A stretch of 64,000 nt of DNA from Arthrobacter sp. cf158 (GCF_900106835.1 NZ_FNNR01000003.1:382381-446380), one strand, 5' to 3'; positions 6,293 through 15,218 are shown, numbered from the stretch's first letter. A program made the numbers and translations. Notes: generated by a model not told the origin, from the sequence alone.

Positions 6293-9076
6293 CTAGTGAC
6301 CGGCCTCGTACCAACTCGAACCAACACCGATCTGGACGTCGAGCGGGACGGACAGCTCAGCTGCGGAACCCATCTGCTCGATGACCAGCTTCTCCACGGC
6401 CTCGCGTTCCCCTGGGGCAACTTCGAGGACGAGTTCGTCGTGGACCTGGAGCAGCAATCGCGACTTGAGGCCCTGGCTGGCGAGTTCTGCCGCGACACCC
6501 AGCATGGCGCGCTTAATGAGGTCCGCCGCGGAACCCTGGATGGGTGAGTTCAGTGCGATGCGCTCGGCGGCCTCGCGCGCCTGGCGGTTGGTGCTGGTCA
6601 GGTCCGGCAGGTAGCGACGGCGGCCCTCAATGGTAGCCGTGAATCCCTCTGTCCTGGCCTGGTCCACGACGCCACGGAGGTAATCGCGAACTCCGCCGAA
6701 GCGGTCGAAGTAGTCCTTCATCAGCGTCCGGGCCTCGTCCACGGAGATCTCCAGCTGTTTGGACAGCCCAAAGGACGTGAGGCCGTAGGCCAGGCCATAG
6801 GACATCGCCTTCACCTTGGAGCGCATGGCGCTGGTGACGTCGGCCGGCTCGACGTTGAAGATCCGTGATCCGACGAAACGGTGCAGGTCCTCGCCATCAC
6901 GGTAGGCCTGGATCAGAGCTTCGTCGCCGGACAGGTGCGCCATGATGCGCATTTCGATCTGGGAGTAGTCGGCGGACAACAGGCACTCGTAGCCTTCACT
7001 GACCACGAAGATGCCGCGGACACGACGTCCTTCCTCACTGCGGACCGGGATGTTCTGCAGGTTGGGGTTGTTGGACGAGATACGGCCGGTAGCTGCGATG
7101 TTCTGCGCGTACGTGGTGTGGATGCGCGCGTCATCTGCCACGGACTTCTTCAGCGTCTCCACCATTTGAGCCAGCTTGGAGGATTCGCGGTGCGCCATGA
7201 GCTGGACCAGGAACTCGTGGCCGGTCTTCTCCAGCAGGCCTTTCAAGGACGCAGCATCCGTGGTGTAGCCGGACTTGATCTTCTTGGTCTTGGGAAGTCC
7301 CAGTTCATCAAAAAGAACTGTCTGCAACTGCTTGGGCGAGCCAAGGTTGACCTCGTGCCCAATTGCCGCGAATGCCTGCTCCTGGGCATTCTCGATCACC
7401 TTGGTGAGGTCCGCGAGTTGCTCATCCATGCGGTCCGTAGACACATAGATGCCTGTCAGTTCCATCTGGGCCAGCACGCGTGCCACCGGAAGTTCCAGGG
7501 TGGTCAACAAGGCATCAGCCTTGATCTCGGCAAGTTCCGTTTCGAAGTGTTTGCTGAGCGCATGCACGACGGCGGCATGCTGGACGAGTGCTGTTGAGGC
7601 AACCTCATCAGTGTCGCCGGACAGGTCCAATTCCAACTGGCCTGACTGGGCTGCAGCAGCTGCCAACGTGATCTTCAAGTGAACCTGGGCCAGCTCGGCG
7701 AGGTCATAGCTGCGACGGTCAGGTTGGATCAGGTAGCCGGAGATGGACGTGTCATCCACCACGCCTTCCAGGCCAAGGCCGCGGTTGTGCAGAGCCTTGA
7801 GAGCCGACTTGAACTCGTGAAGGACTTTGGCTTCCTCGGGATCCTGGAGCCAACGGGCCAGGACAGACTCTGCGTCCGCGTCCAGCCCCGCAAGGTCAAT
7901 GAAGGCTGCTCCGTTGTTCCGCACGATGGCCAGCGCGCTGGCGTCGTCGCCAATACGTCCCGGCACCAACTGAACAGCAACGGCTGAACGAACACCCGAT
8001 CCGGCAGCGAAGAACGCCTCAAGTGCTGCCGCGTCAGTGAGTCTGGCAAATTCCGGTGCTTCTATGGTGTCCGGCGCAGCTCCGGCAGTGTCGTCGCCGT
8101 AAAGATCGAAAAGTCTGGTGCGGAGGGTCCGGAATTCGAGCTCTTCAAAGAGTTCCTCGATGGCCTGGCGGTCCGGCCGGGGCTCGTGCAGATCGGCCAA
8201 CGTGACCGGCAAGTCCAGATCGGTCAGAAGTTGGTTGAGCCGGCGGTTTCGCTTGACGTTTTCAAGGTTCTCCTTGAGCGCTCCACCCACCTTGCCGCCG
8301 ATCGCATCAAGGTTCTCCAGGATGCCCTCAAGGCCTCCATAGAGGTTGATCCACTTGGCGGCGGTCTTGGGGCCAACGCCCGGAACTCCGGGAAGGTTGT
8401 CCGCAGTCTCACCCACCAGGGCCGCCAGGTCCGAGTACAAGCCTGGCTTGACGAAGTACTTCTCCTCGATGGCCGCAGCGTCCATCTTGGGGATGTTGCT
8501 GACACCCTGCTTGGGATAAAGCACAAAGACATTGTCATTGATGAGTTGGAACGCGTCCCTGTCACCGGAAACGAGAAGGACTTCAAAGCCTGCGGCGTCG
8601 CCTTGTGCCGCCAGGGTGGCCAGGACGTCGTCTGCCTCGTATCCGGGCATGGCGATGGTCCTGATGCCCCAGGCTTCCATCACCTTGGCGATCAGGCCGA
8701 TCTGGCCGGCGAACTCGGCTGGGGTGGCGTTGCGGCCGCCCTTGTATTCGCTGTACTCAGCCTTACGGAACGTGGTGTCGTCGGAAACATCGAAGGCTAC
8801 GGCGACGTGGGTGGGCTTCTGATCCTTGATCAGGTTGATCAGCATGGAGGTGAACCCGTGCACGGCATTGGTGTACTGACCCCTGGCCGTCGAGAAATTC
8901 TCCGCAGGAAGGGCGTAGAAAGCCCGGAATGCCATGGAGTGGCCGTCCAGGACCAAGAGCCTGGGCCGGCCCTCCCCCGTGATGCTGGTGGATGGTGTTG
9001 CAGAGGGGGCGGGTGCTGTAGCGATGGCAGCAGCTTGGGCCGTTGGAACCTGGTCCGGTTTGGTTGTTTCACTCAC
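6293..9076 (-). CDS. polA: DNA polymerase I
   Basis: PolA fills gaps and removes RNA primers during replication and repair. The protein is about 927 residues from the GTG at 9076 (VSETTKPDQ); an ATG seven codons upstream (9097) is possible but overlaps the divergent gene. An Ala/Pro-rich N-terminal stretch precedes the 5'-3' exonuclease domain (LVLDGHSMAFRAFYALP, SGDRDAFQL, GVGPKTAAKW). The central domain lacks the DxE pair of an active 3'-5' exonuclease, so proofreading is probably lost. The polymerase domain has motif A (LLSADYSQIEMRI), motif B (KAMSYGLAYGL) and motif C (LLQVHDELVLEV). Confidence 0.95.
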   Translation of the reverse strand: MSETTKPDQVPTAQAAAIATAPAPSATPSTSITGEGRPRLLVLDGHSMAFRAFYALPAENFSTARGQYTNAVHGFTSMLINLIKDQKPTHVAVAFDVSDDTTFRKAEYSEYKGGRNATPAEFAGQIGLIAKVMEAWGIRTIAMPGYEADDVLATLAAQGDAAGFEVLLVSGDRDAFQLINDNVFVLYPKQGVSNIPKMDAAAIEEKYFVKPGLYSDLAALVGETADNLPGVPGVGPKTAAKWINLYGGLEGILENLDAIGGKVGGALKENLENVKRNRRLNQLLTDLDLPVTLADLHEPRPDRQAIEELFEELEFRTLRTRLFDLYGDDTAGAAPDTIEAPEFARLTDAAALEAFFAAGSGVRSAVAVQLVPGRIGDDASALAIVRNNGAAFIDLAGLDADAESVLARWLQDPEEAKVLHEFKSALKALHNRGLGLEGVVDDTSISGYLIQPDRRSYDLAELAQVHLKITLAAAAAQSGQLELDLSGDTDEVASTALVQHAAVVHALSKHFETELAEIKADALLTTLELPVARVLAQMELTGIYVSTDRMDEQLADLTKVIENAQEQAFAAIGHEVNLGSPKQLQTVLFDELGLPKTKKIKSGYTTDAASLKGLLEKTGHEFLVQLMAHRESSKLAQMVETLKKSVADDARIHTTYAQNIAATGRISSNNPNLQNIPVRSEEGRRVRGIFVVSEGYECLLSADYSQIEMRIMAHLSGDEALIQAYRDGEDLHRFVGSRIFNVEPADVTSAMRSKVKAMSYGLAYGLTSFGLSKQLEISVDEARTLMKDYFDRFGGVRDYLRGVVDQARTEGFTATIEGRRRYLPDLTSTNRQAREAAERIALNSPIQGSAADLIKRAMLGVAAELASQGLKSRLLLQVHDELVLEVAPGEREAVEKLVIEQMGSAAELSVPLDVQIGVGSSWYEAGH

Positions 9077-9095
9077 AGGTGCCAGCCTAGTTGGC

Positions 9096-9560
9096 ATGAT
9101 GGACAATTTCACGCCGAACCGGTTTGTCGACGAGCTCAACGAGGCAGGTGTGCCGGAAGAATTCCACGATTGGCTCTCGGCGCACGGGGTGGGCGCCCTG
9201 GTGGTGAAACTCGGCATCAAGTTCACCGAAATGAGTGCCGAGCGCACAGTGGCCACCATGCCGGTGGAAGGAAACACGCAGGTTGCCGGCATTCTCCATG
9301 GCGGAGCGCACGTGGTCCTGGCCGAGACCCTGGGATCGTTTGCTGCTTCCCTGCACGCAGGCAGGGGCCGGCATGCAGTCGGCATCGAAGTGGGTGCAAC
9401 CCATCACCGTTCCGTTGCCACCGGCCTGGTGACAGGCACGTGCACCGCCATTCACCTGGGCGGCACCCTTGCCACGCACGAGATCGTCATCACTGACGAG
9501 AAGGGCCGCCGCCTCTCCACGGCACGCATCACCAACATGATCCGCGACAACCGCCACTGA
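9096..9560 (+). CDS. PaaI-type hotdog-fold thioesterase
   Basis: The protein is about 154 residues, the normal size for a single hotdog domain that hydrolyses acyl-CoA thioesters. Recognisable parts are VAGILHGGAHVVLAETLGS (the HGG turn with the following acidic residue), VGATHHRSV and GTCTAIHLGGTLATHEIVITDEKGR. Two in-frame ATGs stand together at 9096 and 9099. No Shine-Dalgarno is visible, and the start lies 19 bases from the divergent polA start, so a leaderless message is possible. The substrate is not identifiable. The 3' end converges on the DHFR-like gene through a shared hairpin. Confidence 0.87.
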   Translation: MMDNFTPNRFVDELNEAGVPEEFHDWLSAHGVGALVVKLGIKFTEMSAERTVATMPVEGNTQVAGILHGGAHVVLAETLGSFAASLHAGRGRHAVGIEVGATHHRSVATGLVTGTCTAIHLGGTLATHEIVITDEKGRRLSTARITNMIRDNRH

Positions 9561-9561
9561 G

Positions 9562-9582
9562 ACCGGCTGACGCTCAGCCGGT
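9562..9582. terminator. Bidirectional hairpin between convergent genes
   Basis: A perfect 9-bp stem (ACCGGCTGA at 9562-9570, TCAGCCGGT at 9574-9582) with a 3-base loop sits right after the thioesterase stop. It contains the stop codon of the minus-strand reductase (9576-9574). Confidence 0.7.
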
Positions 9583-10125
9583 GCTCTGCGGAAGCCGGTA
9601 ATGCAGCTCAGCCGCGGCCCCACCGAGGATCCTGGACGAGAGCAACTCCAGTGGCGCCGTCGGGCCGTTCAACGGCAACAGCCGCTTTCCGGCGCCCAGC
9701 ACCACAGGAATAATGGTGACAATTATCTCGTGGAGCAGTCCTGCATTGGCGAATTGCGCCACGAGGTCCCCGCCACCCACCAACCAGACGTTCTTGTCGC
9801 CGGCATCCCTCAGGAGATCCGGAGCGAACTCGTGGACGTCACCGCGGACGAAAGTAATATCAGAGCCTGCGGGTGCGGAGTACTCATGGTGCGTGAAGAC
9901 CCAGCATGGGGTTTCCGGATACGGCCACTTGCCGGGCTCGTGCTCCATCAACCAGCGGTAGGTGTCTCCGCCCATGGCAATGCAGCCAACTCCCGCCATG
10001 AACGCCTCGATGCTCTCATTGACGCCGTCCACCTTGTCGAACTGCAGGAGCCAGCCAAGGTCGTCATCCGGGGAAGCGATAAATCCGTCAATGGTTGAAG
10101 CTACGTAGTACTGGAAAATCGACAT
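9574..10125 (-). CDS. Dihydrofolate-reductase-like protein (RibD C-terminal family)
   Basis: The 183-residue protein has the DHFR/RibD-C fold. The N-terminus IFQYYVASTIDGFIASPDDDLGWL, the GCIAMGGDTYRWL segment and the NADPH-binding NVWLVGGGDLVAQF are typical of the YyaP/YwjB-like group of stand-alone reductases. These probably use NADPH, but no substrate is established. It is not the essential FolA: the family differs and no folate gene is nearby. It follows the membrane-protein gene on the same strand with 13 bases between them, so co-transcription is likely. Confidence 0.83.
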   Translation of the reverse strand: MSIFQYYVASTIDGFIASPDDDLGWLLQFDKVDGVNESIEAFMAGVGCIAMGGDTYRWLMEHEPGKWPYPETPCWVFTHHEYSAPAGSDITFVRGDVHEFAPDLLRDAGDKNVWLVGGGDLVAQFANAGLLHEIIVTIIPVVLGAGKRLLPLNGPTAPLELLSSRILGGAAAELHYRLPQSTG

Positions 10126-10138
10126 GGCCCCAGACTAA

Positions 10139-11029
10139 TCAGTCGGCAGAGGCGTTCCCATACTCCACGCGGACGCTCCCGTCATCGGGCAAAACCACTA
10201 CCCTCCCCTGGGCCAGGTTCCACCCCTCATTCAGCAGGAAGATCCGGCCGCCGCTGACCACCAGAAGCCGGAGGCCGGTGTAGCGGAACAGCGGCGCAGT
10301 TTCTGTGCCGACTGAATCCTCACGGACGTTTGGAACGGTTACTGCCAATCGCTCTTTGCTGTAGACCACAGCCGTGGGCAGCAGCCCCGAGCGCTCCTGG
10401 TAGTCAACGGCAGCCCCGCGACCCAGCGCCTGTGCGTAATCGGAGGTGCCCCAAAACAGCAGCAGCGTGACAAGGGTGAACACCAACGCCCTTTCAAGTG
10501 CACGCGGAGTGATGCGCAACGCCCGGCCCGCAGGCTCCACGGCGCGGCGCCGAACGCTGAGTCCCCAAGCTCCCACGACGAGGCCGGCCGCGATGAGAAA
10601 GGGCGCATAAAGAACGATCTGGCCCGGCCGTGCCACGATTACTGTCCACATCACGGCTGCATAGGCGAAGCCCAGTACCGTCACCACCGTCGCAGTTCTG
10701 CGGATGAGCGTCCGGTGGTCTGCCGAGTCAAGGAGCCGCGACACCGCCCGGTCCAGGATGAGCCACAGCAGTCCAATCACCACGAGCCACGCCAGCGGCT
10801 GGAAGAGCGATTGGATGCTCCTGAGGATGAAATCCTGCACCGTGTATCCGAACAGGCTGACATCCAAGCCCATGGCCTTGGCCTGCGCATCCGTCCGGGC
10901 CCAGCCGAAATAGACCAGCAAGGCCGTGGCAACTGTCAGAGGGGGTCCAATGACAGAGAGGACCTCCAGGGTCCTTTGCCATCGGGTGTTGATGAGGCTG
11001 CGTTCTTCGGACTCCTGCGGTTCACTCAC
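10139..11029 (-). CDS. Membrane protein of unknown function
   Basis: I do not recognise a family. The 296-residue protein has about five predicted membrane segments: two in the first third (LTVATALLVYFGW, LAWLVVIGLLWLIL), two in the middle (TVVTVLGFAYAAVMWTV, FLIAAGLVVGAW) and one near residue 195 (ALVFTLVTLLLFWG). A soluble C-terminal tail of ~90 residues follows. The ATG overlaps the stop of the upstream lipoprotein gene (ATGA), so the two are translationally coupled and may act together at the membrane. Confidence 0.75.
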   Translation of the reverse strand: MSEPQESEERSLINTRWQRTLEVLSVIGPPLTVATALLVYFGWARTDAQAKAMGLDVSLFGYTVQDFILRSIQSLFQPLAWLVVIGLLWLILDRAVSRLLDSADHRTLIRRTATVVTVLGFAYAAVMWTVIVARPGQIVLYAPFLIAAGLVVGAWGLSVRRRAVEPAGRALRITPRALERALVFTLVTLLLFWGTSDYAQALGRGAAVDYQERSGLLPTAVVYSKERLAVTVPNVREDSVGTETAPLFRYTGLRLLVVSGGRIFLLNEGWNLAQGRVVVLPDDGSVRVEYGNASAD

Positions 11030-12024
11030 GGCGCGGCCGTCGAGGATGCTGCATTTGGCGTTGGGGCGGGCGTGGTGGTGCTGCCTGGAGGACTCGTTGG
11101 CGGAACGGTCCCGGCAGTTTCCGACGCCCCGGGGCTGCTGCTGGAGGTGCTGGAATCCTCGTAGAAAAACGTGACTGTCCCAGCGACGTCCACCGTGTCA
11201 GTGATGCTGATCCGAACTGAGTCCCGGCCGTTCGCCGGCGGCATGCGCAGGTAAACAATGCCGTAGTCATCCCTGTCGCCAACGAATTCAACGTCTGCTA
11301 CGGCGCCGTCGAAGAGGACGTCCCCCACGCGAACGTAGTAACCGTCAAGGCGCACAACAGTGCCGCCTGTACGAGGACCCGAGGCCCTGGATGTTCCCGG
11401 AACCGGCTTCAGGTCCTGGTCCACCACTGTCAACCCGACCAACTGGCGGGGGCACGCCTCGCCCTGGCCTGGCTCCACCTTGAAGGCAACGCCGGGATTG
11501 CTGCGATGTTGGGCCACCAAGGACGCCGAGGTGGCCGCCACCCTGGACTCCAGGCATTGTGTCTGTGGAATCCGTGGTGTCGCGGCCACAGCATTGGAAG
11601 CTTGTTGCCAGTCCTGCTCGCTGCCGCTCTGCAAGGCCCGGCATACAGCGGCGCCCGCTAACCAGACAGCGGCATCCTCGGCGCCTTCCACACTCTGCGC
11701 CAGGGCGTCGCACTGGAATTGCTGGAGCAGGAGATAACGCTGCCCTGACGTGGGGTCATTCGGACCGACCGGCCCAATGGGGACCCACCGCACCACCGGC
11801 GCCTCTGCCTGTGGTGCCCCGGGACCGGCGGGACCTGCCGGCTGCCCGGCGGTGGGTACGGCGACGGTTGAGGCGGGCTGTGGCATGGTTCCTGACCGCG
11901 ACGAACTGGCGCTGGTATCCGGGGACAGTCCGTCAGAGGAGGGCGGGAGGCAAGCAGACAGACCCAGCACCAGGACCGGAAGCAGCGCCAGTCCGATGAT
12001 GTGGCTTCGGGAATGGCACTTCAT
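11026..12024 (-). CDS. Lipoprotein of unknown function
   Basis: The 332-residue protein begins with a signal peptide (LALLPVLVLGL) and a lipobox LSAC, so the mature chain should be anchored at Cys ~25. A Ser/Pro/Ala-rich spacer follows. The middle contains 'QFQCDALAQSVEG' and 'CRALQSGSEQDW' with several Cys residues that could form disulfides. The second half resembles a beta-rich domain (GGTVVRLDGYYVRVGDVLFDG), ending in a Ser/Pro/Thr-rich tail. I do not recognise the domain. It is coupled to the downstream membrane-protein gene by a 4-base overlap. A palindrome (GTTATG-TG-CATAAC, 12059-12072) lies upstream. Confidence 0.75.
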   Translation of the reverse strand: MKCHSRSHIIGLALLPVLVLGLSACLPPSSDGLSPDTSASSSRSGTMPQPASTVAVPTAGQPAGPAGPGAPQAEAPVVRWVPIGPVGPNDPTSGQRYLLLQQFQCDALAQSVEGAEDAAVWLAGAAVCRALQSGSEQDWQQASNAVAATPRIPQTQCLESRVAATSASLVAQHRSNPGVAFKVEPGQGEACPRQLVGLTVVDQDLKPVPGTSRASGPRTGGTVVRLDGYYVRVGDVLFDGAVADVEFVGDRDDYGIVYLRMPPANGRDSVRISITDTVDVAGTVTFFYEDSSTSSSSPGASETAGTVPPTSPPGSTTTPAPTPNAASSTAAP

Positions 12025-12120
12025 GACAGCCCCACATCTGCCGGATCACAACCACGCAGTTATGTGCATAACTACACTGCTGATTATTCTCCCGAATGGA
12101 CGTGACTGCCAGAGAGGGAG

Positions 12121-12342
12121 CTACTTTCCGAAGTACGGAACGATCAGATAAATGCCAAACAGCACGGCAGCTCCACAAATGGCAAAGCACACGTAGGCAA
12201 GGGAGCGCATGAGGCCGGGCGACTTCTGCTGCGCATCACCGGCGATGGCCGTAAGGCGGACACCCAATGAGTACAGGACCACCAACGTGACGGCGGAGAA
12301 GAGCGTGACTCCGGCTACCTGCAGCAATTCCAACCATTTCAT
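12121..12342 (-). CDS. Small two-helix membrane protein, Pit partner
   Basis: The 73-residue protein has two membrane helices (VTLFSAVTLVVLYSLGV and VCFAICGAAVLFGIYLIV) joined by a short polar loop with GDAQQKSP. It starts inside the last codons of the phosphate transporter gene (ATGA overlap at 12342-12339), which argues for coupled translation and a shared role. Small genes in this position next to pit occur in other Actinobacteria, but I know of no tested function. Confidence 0.75.
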   Translation of the reverse strand: MKWLELLQVAGVTLFSAVTLVVLYSLGVRLTAIAGDAQQKSPGLMRSLAYVCFAICGAAVLFGIYLIVPYFGK

Positions 12343-13544
12343 CGCTGCACATCCTCACTGGGGGTGGTCTTTCGGGACTTCTTTTTCTTGCGGAACCGCA
12401 CTGCGTGGCCGGCTTCCTCAACCTCGACGGCGTTGTGGTGGCCAACGTGCGACTTGCGGGAGGCCACGAACATGAACAGCACGGCGGCCGTGCCTGCAAC
12501 GGCGGCAATGATGACGCCCACAACGCCAGTGCCCACCAGCAGGGCCGTCAAGGCACCGACAATCGCCGAGGCCGGCAGCGTAAAGAGCCACCCCAGGGCG
12601 ATCTTGCCGGCGGTGCCCCAGCGAACCGAGGTGCCTTTGCGGCCCAGGCCCGAGCCGATGACGGATCCGGAGGCGACTTGCGTGGTGGAGAGGGCAAAAC
12701 CCAAATGGGACGAAGCAAGGATTGCCGAGGCCGTGCTGGTCTCAGCGGAGAAGCCCTGGGCGGGCTTCACTTCCGTGAGTCCCGAACCCATGGTGCGGAT
12801 GATCCGCCAGCCACCTGCGTAGGTACCAATGGCGATGGCGAAGGCACAAGCTGCAATGACCCAGAACTGGGGGCCGGAGCCCGGCGTCTGCGTGCCTGCG
12901 GCAATCAGGACCAGGGTGATGATGCCCATGGTCTTCTGGGCGTCGTTGGTGCCATGGGCGAGGGCTACCAGGCTTGAGGTGAAGATCTGGCCGGTACGGA
13001 AACCGCCGCGCTTCTGCGTGAGCTTGTCACCGGTTTCCGGGTCATGCCTCGAGGTCAGCGCATACGCAAGACGGGTACAGATATAGGCCACGAGGCCTGC
13101 GATGAGCGGCGCGAAGATCGCGGGCAGGATCACCTTTTGAAGGACGGTTTCAAAGTTGATGGAGTGGAACCCGATGCCCACAACGGCGGCGCCGATGAGG
13201 CCACCGAACAGGGCATGGGAGGAACTCGATGGAAGGCCCTTGAGCCACGTCACCATGTTCCAGAGGACCGCCCCCATGAGACCGGCAAAAATGATGTCCG
13301 GTGTGATGTGGATGCCGTCCGTGCCTTCCCGGATCAGACCGCCGGAGATGGTCTTTGCCACTTCCGTGGAGAGGAACGCCCCTACGAGGTTGAGGACAGC
13401 GGCCAGGGCGACGGCCGTCTTGGGCTTGATCGCCCCCGTAGCGATAGGCGTAGCCATCGCATTGGCTGTGTCGTGAAACCCGTTGGTGAAGTCAAAGAAT
13501 AGGGCCAACGCTATTACCAGCGCGACCATGAAGGTGATATCCAC
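12339..13544 (-). CDS. pit: PiT family inorganic phosphate transporter
   Basis: PiT carriers import metal-phosphate using the proton gradient. The 401-residue protein shows the duplicated PiT signature: GFHDTANAMATPIATGAI in the N-terminal half and ALAHGTNDAQKTMGIITL in the C-terminal half. About ten membrane helices can be traced. The C-terminal tail is basic (RKKKKSRKTTP) and cytoplasmic. The ATG at 13544 gives the full first helix. Upstream, GTTCA direct repeats spaced 11 bases apart resemble a PHO box. Confidence 0.92.
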   Translation of the reverse strand: MDITFMVALVIALALFFDFTNGFHDTANAMATPIATGAIKPKTAVALAAVLNLVGAFLSTEVAKTISGGLIREGTDGIHITPDIIFAGLMGAVLWNMVTWLKGLPSSSSHALFGGLIGAAVVGIGFHSINFETVLQKVILPAIFAPLIAGLVAYICTRLAYALTSRHDPETGDKLTQKRGGFRTGQIFTSSLVALAHGTNDAQKTMGIITLVLIAAGTQTPGSGPQFWVIAACAFAIAIGTYAGGWRIIRTMGSGLTEVKPAQGFSAETSTASAILASSHLGFALSTTQVASGSVIGSGLGRKGTSVRWGTAGKIALGWLFTLPASAIVGALTALLVGTGVVGVIIAAVAGTAAVLFMFVASRKSHVGHHNAVEVEEAGHAVRFRKKKKSRKTTPSEDVQR

Positions 13545-13611
13545 CTGTTGCCCAATCTGCAGAGTCGACGTTCAGCAGTTTCACTTCCCCATACCTGCCA
13601 TCCACAGCATA

Positions 13612-13633
13612 GTTCAGCAAATGTTCAACTGAC
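13612..13633 (+). promoter_or_regulatory. PHO-box-like direct repeats upstream of pit
   Basis: GTTCAG at 13612 and GTTCAA at 13623 form two direct repeats with an 11-base period. A further GTTCAG lies at 13570. Eleven-base repeats of GTTCA type are what PhoP binds in Streptomyces. The site is 70-90 bases before the pit start, a plausible place for phosphate control. The rest of the gap 13545-13722 shows nothing else clear. Confidence 0.4.
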
Positions 13634-13722
13634 TCGACTTGCGGGATTCTCTCTGGCGGGCTTGAAACCTTAAGAATCCTACGTGCCATACCCTGAGTGG
13701 ACAAACGTGCCGGGGCTCCGGT

Positions 13723-14241
13723 TCAGCCCAGAAAGGCCTTCACGGCCGCGAGCTCGCGACGCGACAGACCCTTGCGGGGATTCGGTGAGATGCAAAGCAC
13801 ACGGTCCTGCTGGTACTCAGCCCAGGATCTGGCATCGGACTCCTGGCTGAGTTGATCGTCGAGCCAGATGATCCGCTCGCTTCCAGCGGCGGCCAGGTCC
13901 TTTTGGAGTGCCACGAGTTTCCACCATTCGGGCCCTTCGTCCCAACCCTGGCTGGACAGTACCGGCCAGTCCTGCCCGTTCAGTCCGATCGCAGGGCACA
14001 GGAACTCCGGGGCGAGGCGTTCCCACGTGGTCAGCCAAACAAAACGGGCGGCAGGGTGGGTGGCAAGAGCGTTGAGCTCAGCGACCACCTCCGGGGCGAA
14101 AGCGACCTCAAGGATCCCGGCGTCGGCAATGCTCCATTCGGTGCCCCAGTCCGTGGTTCCGGCCGGACTAAAGGGATTCACCACGCCGTCGACATCCAAA
14201 TAGATGGACACCGGCACTACGGCTTCTTCCTCGGATCCCAT
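13723..14241 (-). CDS. HAD-superfamily domain protein
   Basis: The 172-residue protein begins with YLDVDGVVNPF, the HAD motif 1 (DxD), with Asp nucleophile and acid/base. Motif 2 is the Thr in VWLTTWE, and a C-terminal acidic pair IIWLDDQ fits motif 4. A dedicated cap domain is short or missing. Actinobacteria carry many such small HAD proteins of unknown substrate; a phosphatase activity is likely but untested. It is divergent from kynA across 107 bases. Confidence 0.8.
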   Translation of the reverse strand: MGSEEEAVVPVSIYLDVDGVVNPFSPAGTTDWGTEWSIADAGILEVAFAPEVVAELNALATHPAARFVWLTTWERLAPEFLCPAIGLNGQDWPVLSSQGWDEGPEWWKLVALQKDLAAAGSERIIWLDDQLSQESDARSWAEYQQDRVLCISPNPRKGLSRRELAAVKAFLG

Positions 14242-14314
14242 GGACGATCCCCCTTCCCCAATGACTGAGCCTCAGCCTACGGGACGACTGTCCAGTACGA
14301 GTCAAATCAATCCC

Positions 14315-14342
14315 TTGACGTTCGTCATGGAAGTGATAATCT
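14315..14342 (+). promoter_or_regulatory. kynA promoter, probably giving a leaderless mRNA
   Basis: TTGACG (14315-14320) and TAATCT (14337-14342) are 16 bases apart. The kynA ATG at 14349 lies just where transcription should begin, and no Shine-Dalgarno is present. Confidence 0.55.
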
Positions 14343-14348
14343 CAAACC

Positions 14349-15218
14349 ATGGAAAAGCCCGCAGTCCATTCCCCCCAAAGCGTCCGCCAGATCGAGGACA
14401 CCGTCCGCACTGATTTCCGGCATGCGATGTCCTATGGCGGATACCTGGACCTTGACAGCCTGCTGAGTTCCCAGCACCCGCTCAGCCAACCGGAGCACCA
14501 CGATGAGTTGCTGTTCATCATCCAGCACCAGACCAGTGAACTCTGGCTCAAGCTGGTGCTCCATGAACTGCTGGAAGCCCGCAGGCTTTTTGACGCCGAC
14601 AACCTGGGCAAAGCCCTCAAATGCATTGCCCGCGTGAAGGCCATCCAGCGCACCATGACGGAGCAGTGGTCCGTGCTGGGAACCCTTACGCCCCGTGAGT
14701 ACGCACAGTTCCGCGGCTTCCTGGGCAGCTCGTCCGGTTTCCAGTCGTATCAATACCGGGGTGTTGAGTTCCTGCTGGGCAACAAGAACCGTGGCATGCT
14801 GCGTGTTTTCGAAAGCGAGCCGGAAGCCCACGCGCTGCTCAGCACGCTCCTGGAGGAACCCACGCTGTACGATGCCTTCCTGGCGGTGCTCGCCCGTGCC
14901 GGATACGACATCCCTGCCGTGATCCTTGAGCGCGACAAGAGTGAACCGTGGACGTTCCATCAGGACCTTGTGCCCATCTTCCAGCAGATCTACGAATCCG
15001 ACGACACTCCTTGGGGCCTCTACGAGGCCTGCGAGGACCTGGTGGATATCGAGGACAATTTCCAGGCCTGGCGTTTCCGCCATCTGCGGACAGTCCAGCG
15101 CACCATCGGTTTCAAGGTAGGCACCGGTGGATCGTCCGGAGTGGACTTCCTCAAGCGCGCCCTGGACCTGACCTTCTTCCCAGAGCTCTACGCCGTCCGC
15201 ACCGAGATCGGCAACTAA
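14349..15218 (+). CDS. kynA: Tryptophan 2,3-dioxygenase
   Basis: The enzyme opens the indole ring of L-tryptophan with O2 to give N-formylkynurenine, using heme. The 289-residue chain is of normal size. Family marks include MSYGGYLDLDSLLSSQHPLS, the substrate and heme pocket HHDELLFIIQHQTSELWLK near residues 52-70, and the C-terminal RHLRTVQRTIGFKVGTGGSSG region that holds the proximal His and the substrate loop. It is followed 46 bases later by kynU. No kynurenine formamidase gene is present here, so that step must be encoded elsewhere or be spontaneous. Confidence 0.96.
   Translation: MEKPAVHSPQSVRQIEDTVRTDFRHAMSYGGYLDLDSLLSSQHPLSQPEHHDELLFIIQHQTSELWLKLVLHELLEARRLFDADNLGKALKCIARVKAIQRTMTEQWSVLGTLTPREYAQFRGFLGSSSGFQSYQYRGVEFLLGNKNRGMLRVFESEPEAHALLSTLLEEPTLYDAFLAVLARAGYDIPAVILERDKSEPWTFHQDLVPIFQQIYESDDTPWGLYEACEDLVDIEDNFQAWRFRHLRTVQRTIGFKVGTGGSSGVDFLKRALDLTFFPELYAVRTEIGN

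Noticed and set aside
5486..6547. Plus-strand frame spanning the Eis-like gene start and polA end
   Set aside because: It crosses two well-supported minus-strand genes and the hairpin between them.
8186..9496. Long plus-strand frame opposite polA
   Set aside because: Antisense to the exonuclease domain of polA; no motifs. The end overlaps the real thioesterase gene in another frame.
13492..13704. 70-codon frame upstream of and overlapping pit
   Set aside because: It overlaps the first helix of Pit, has no ribosome site and covers the likely promoter and PHO-box-like repeats.
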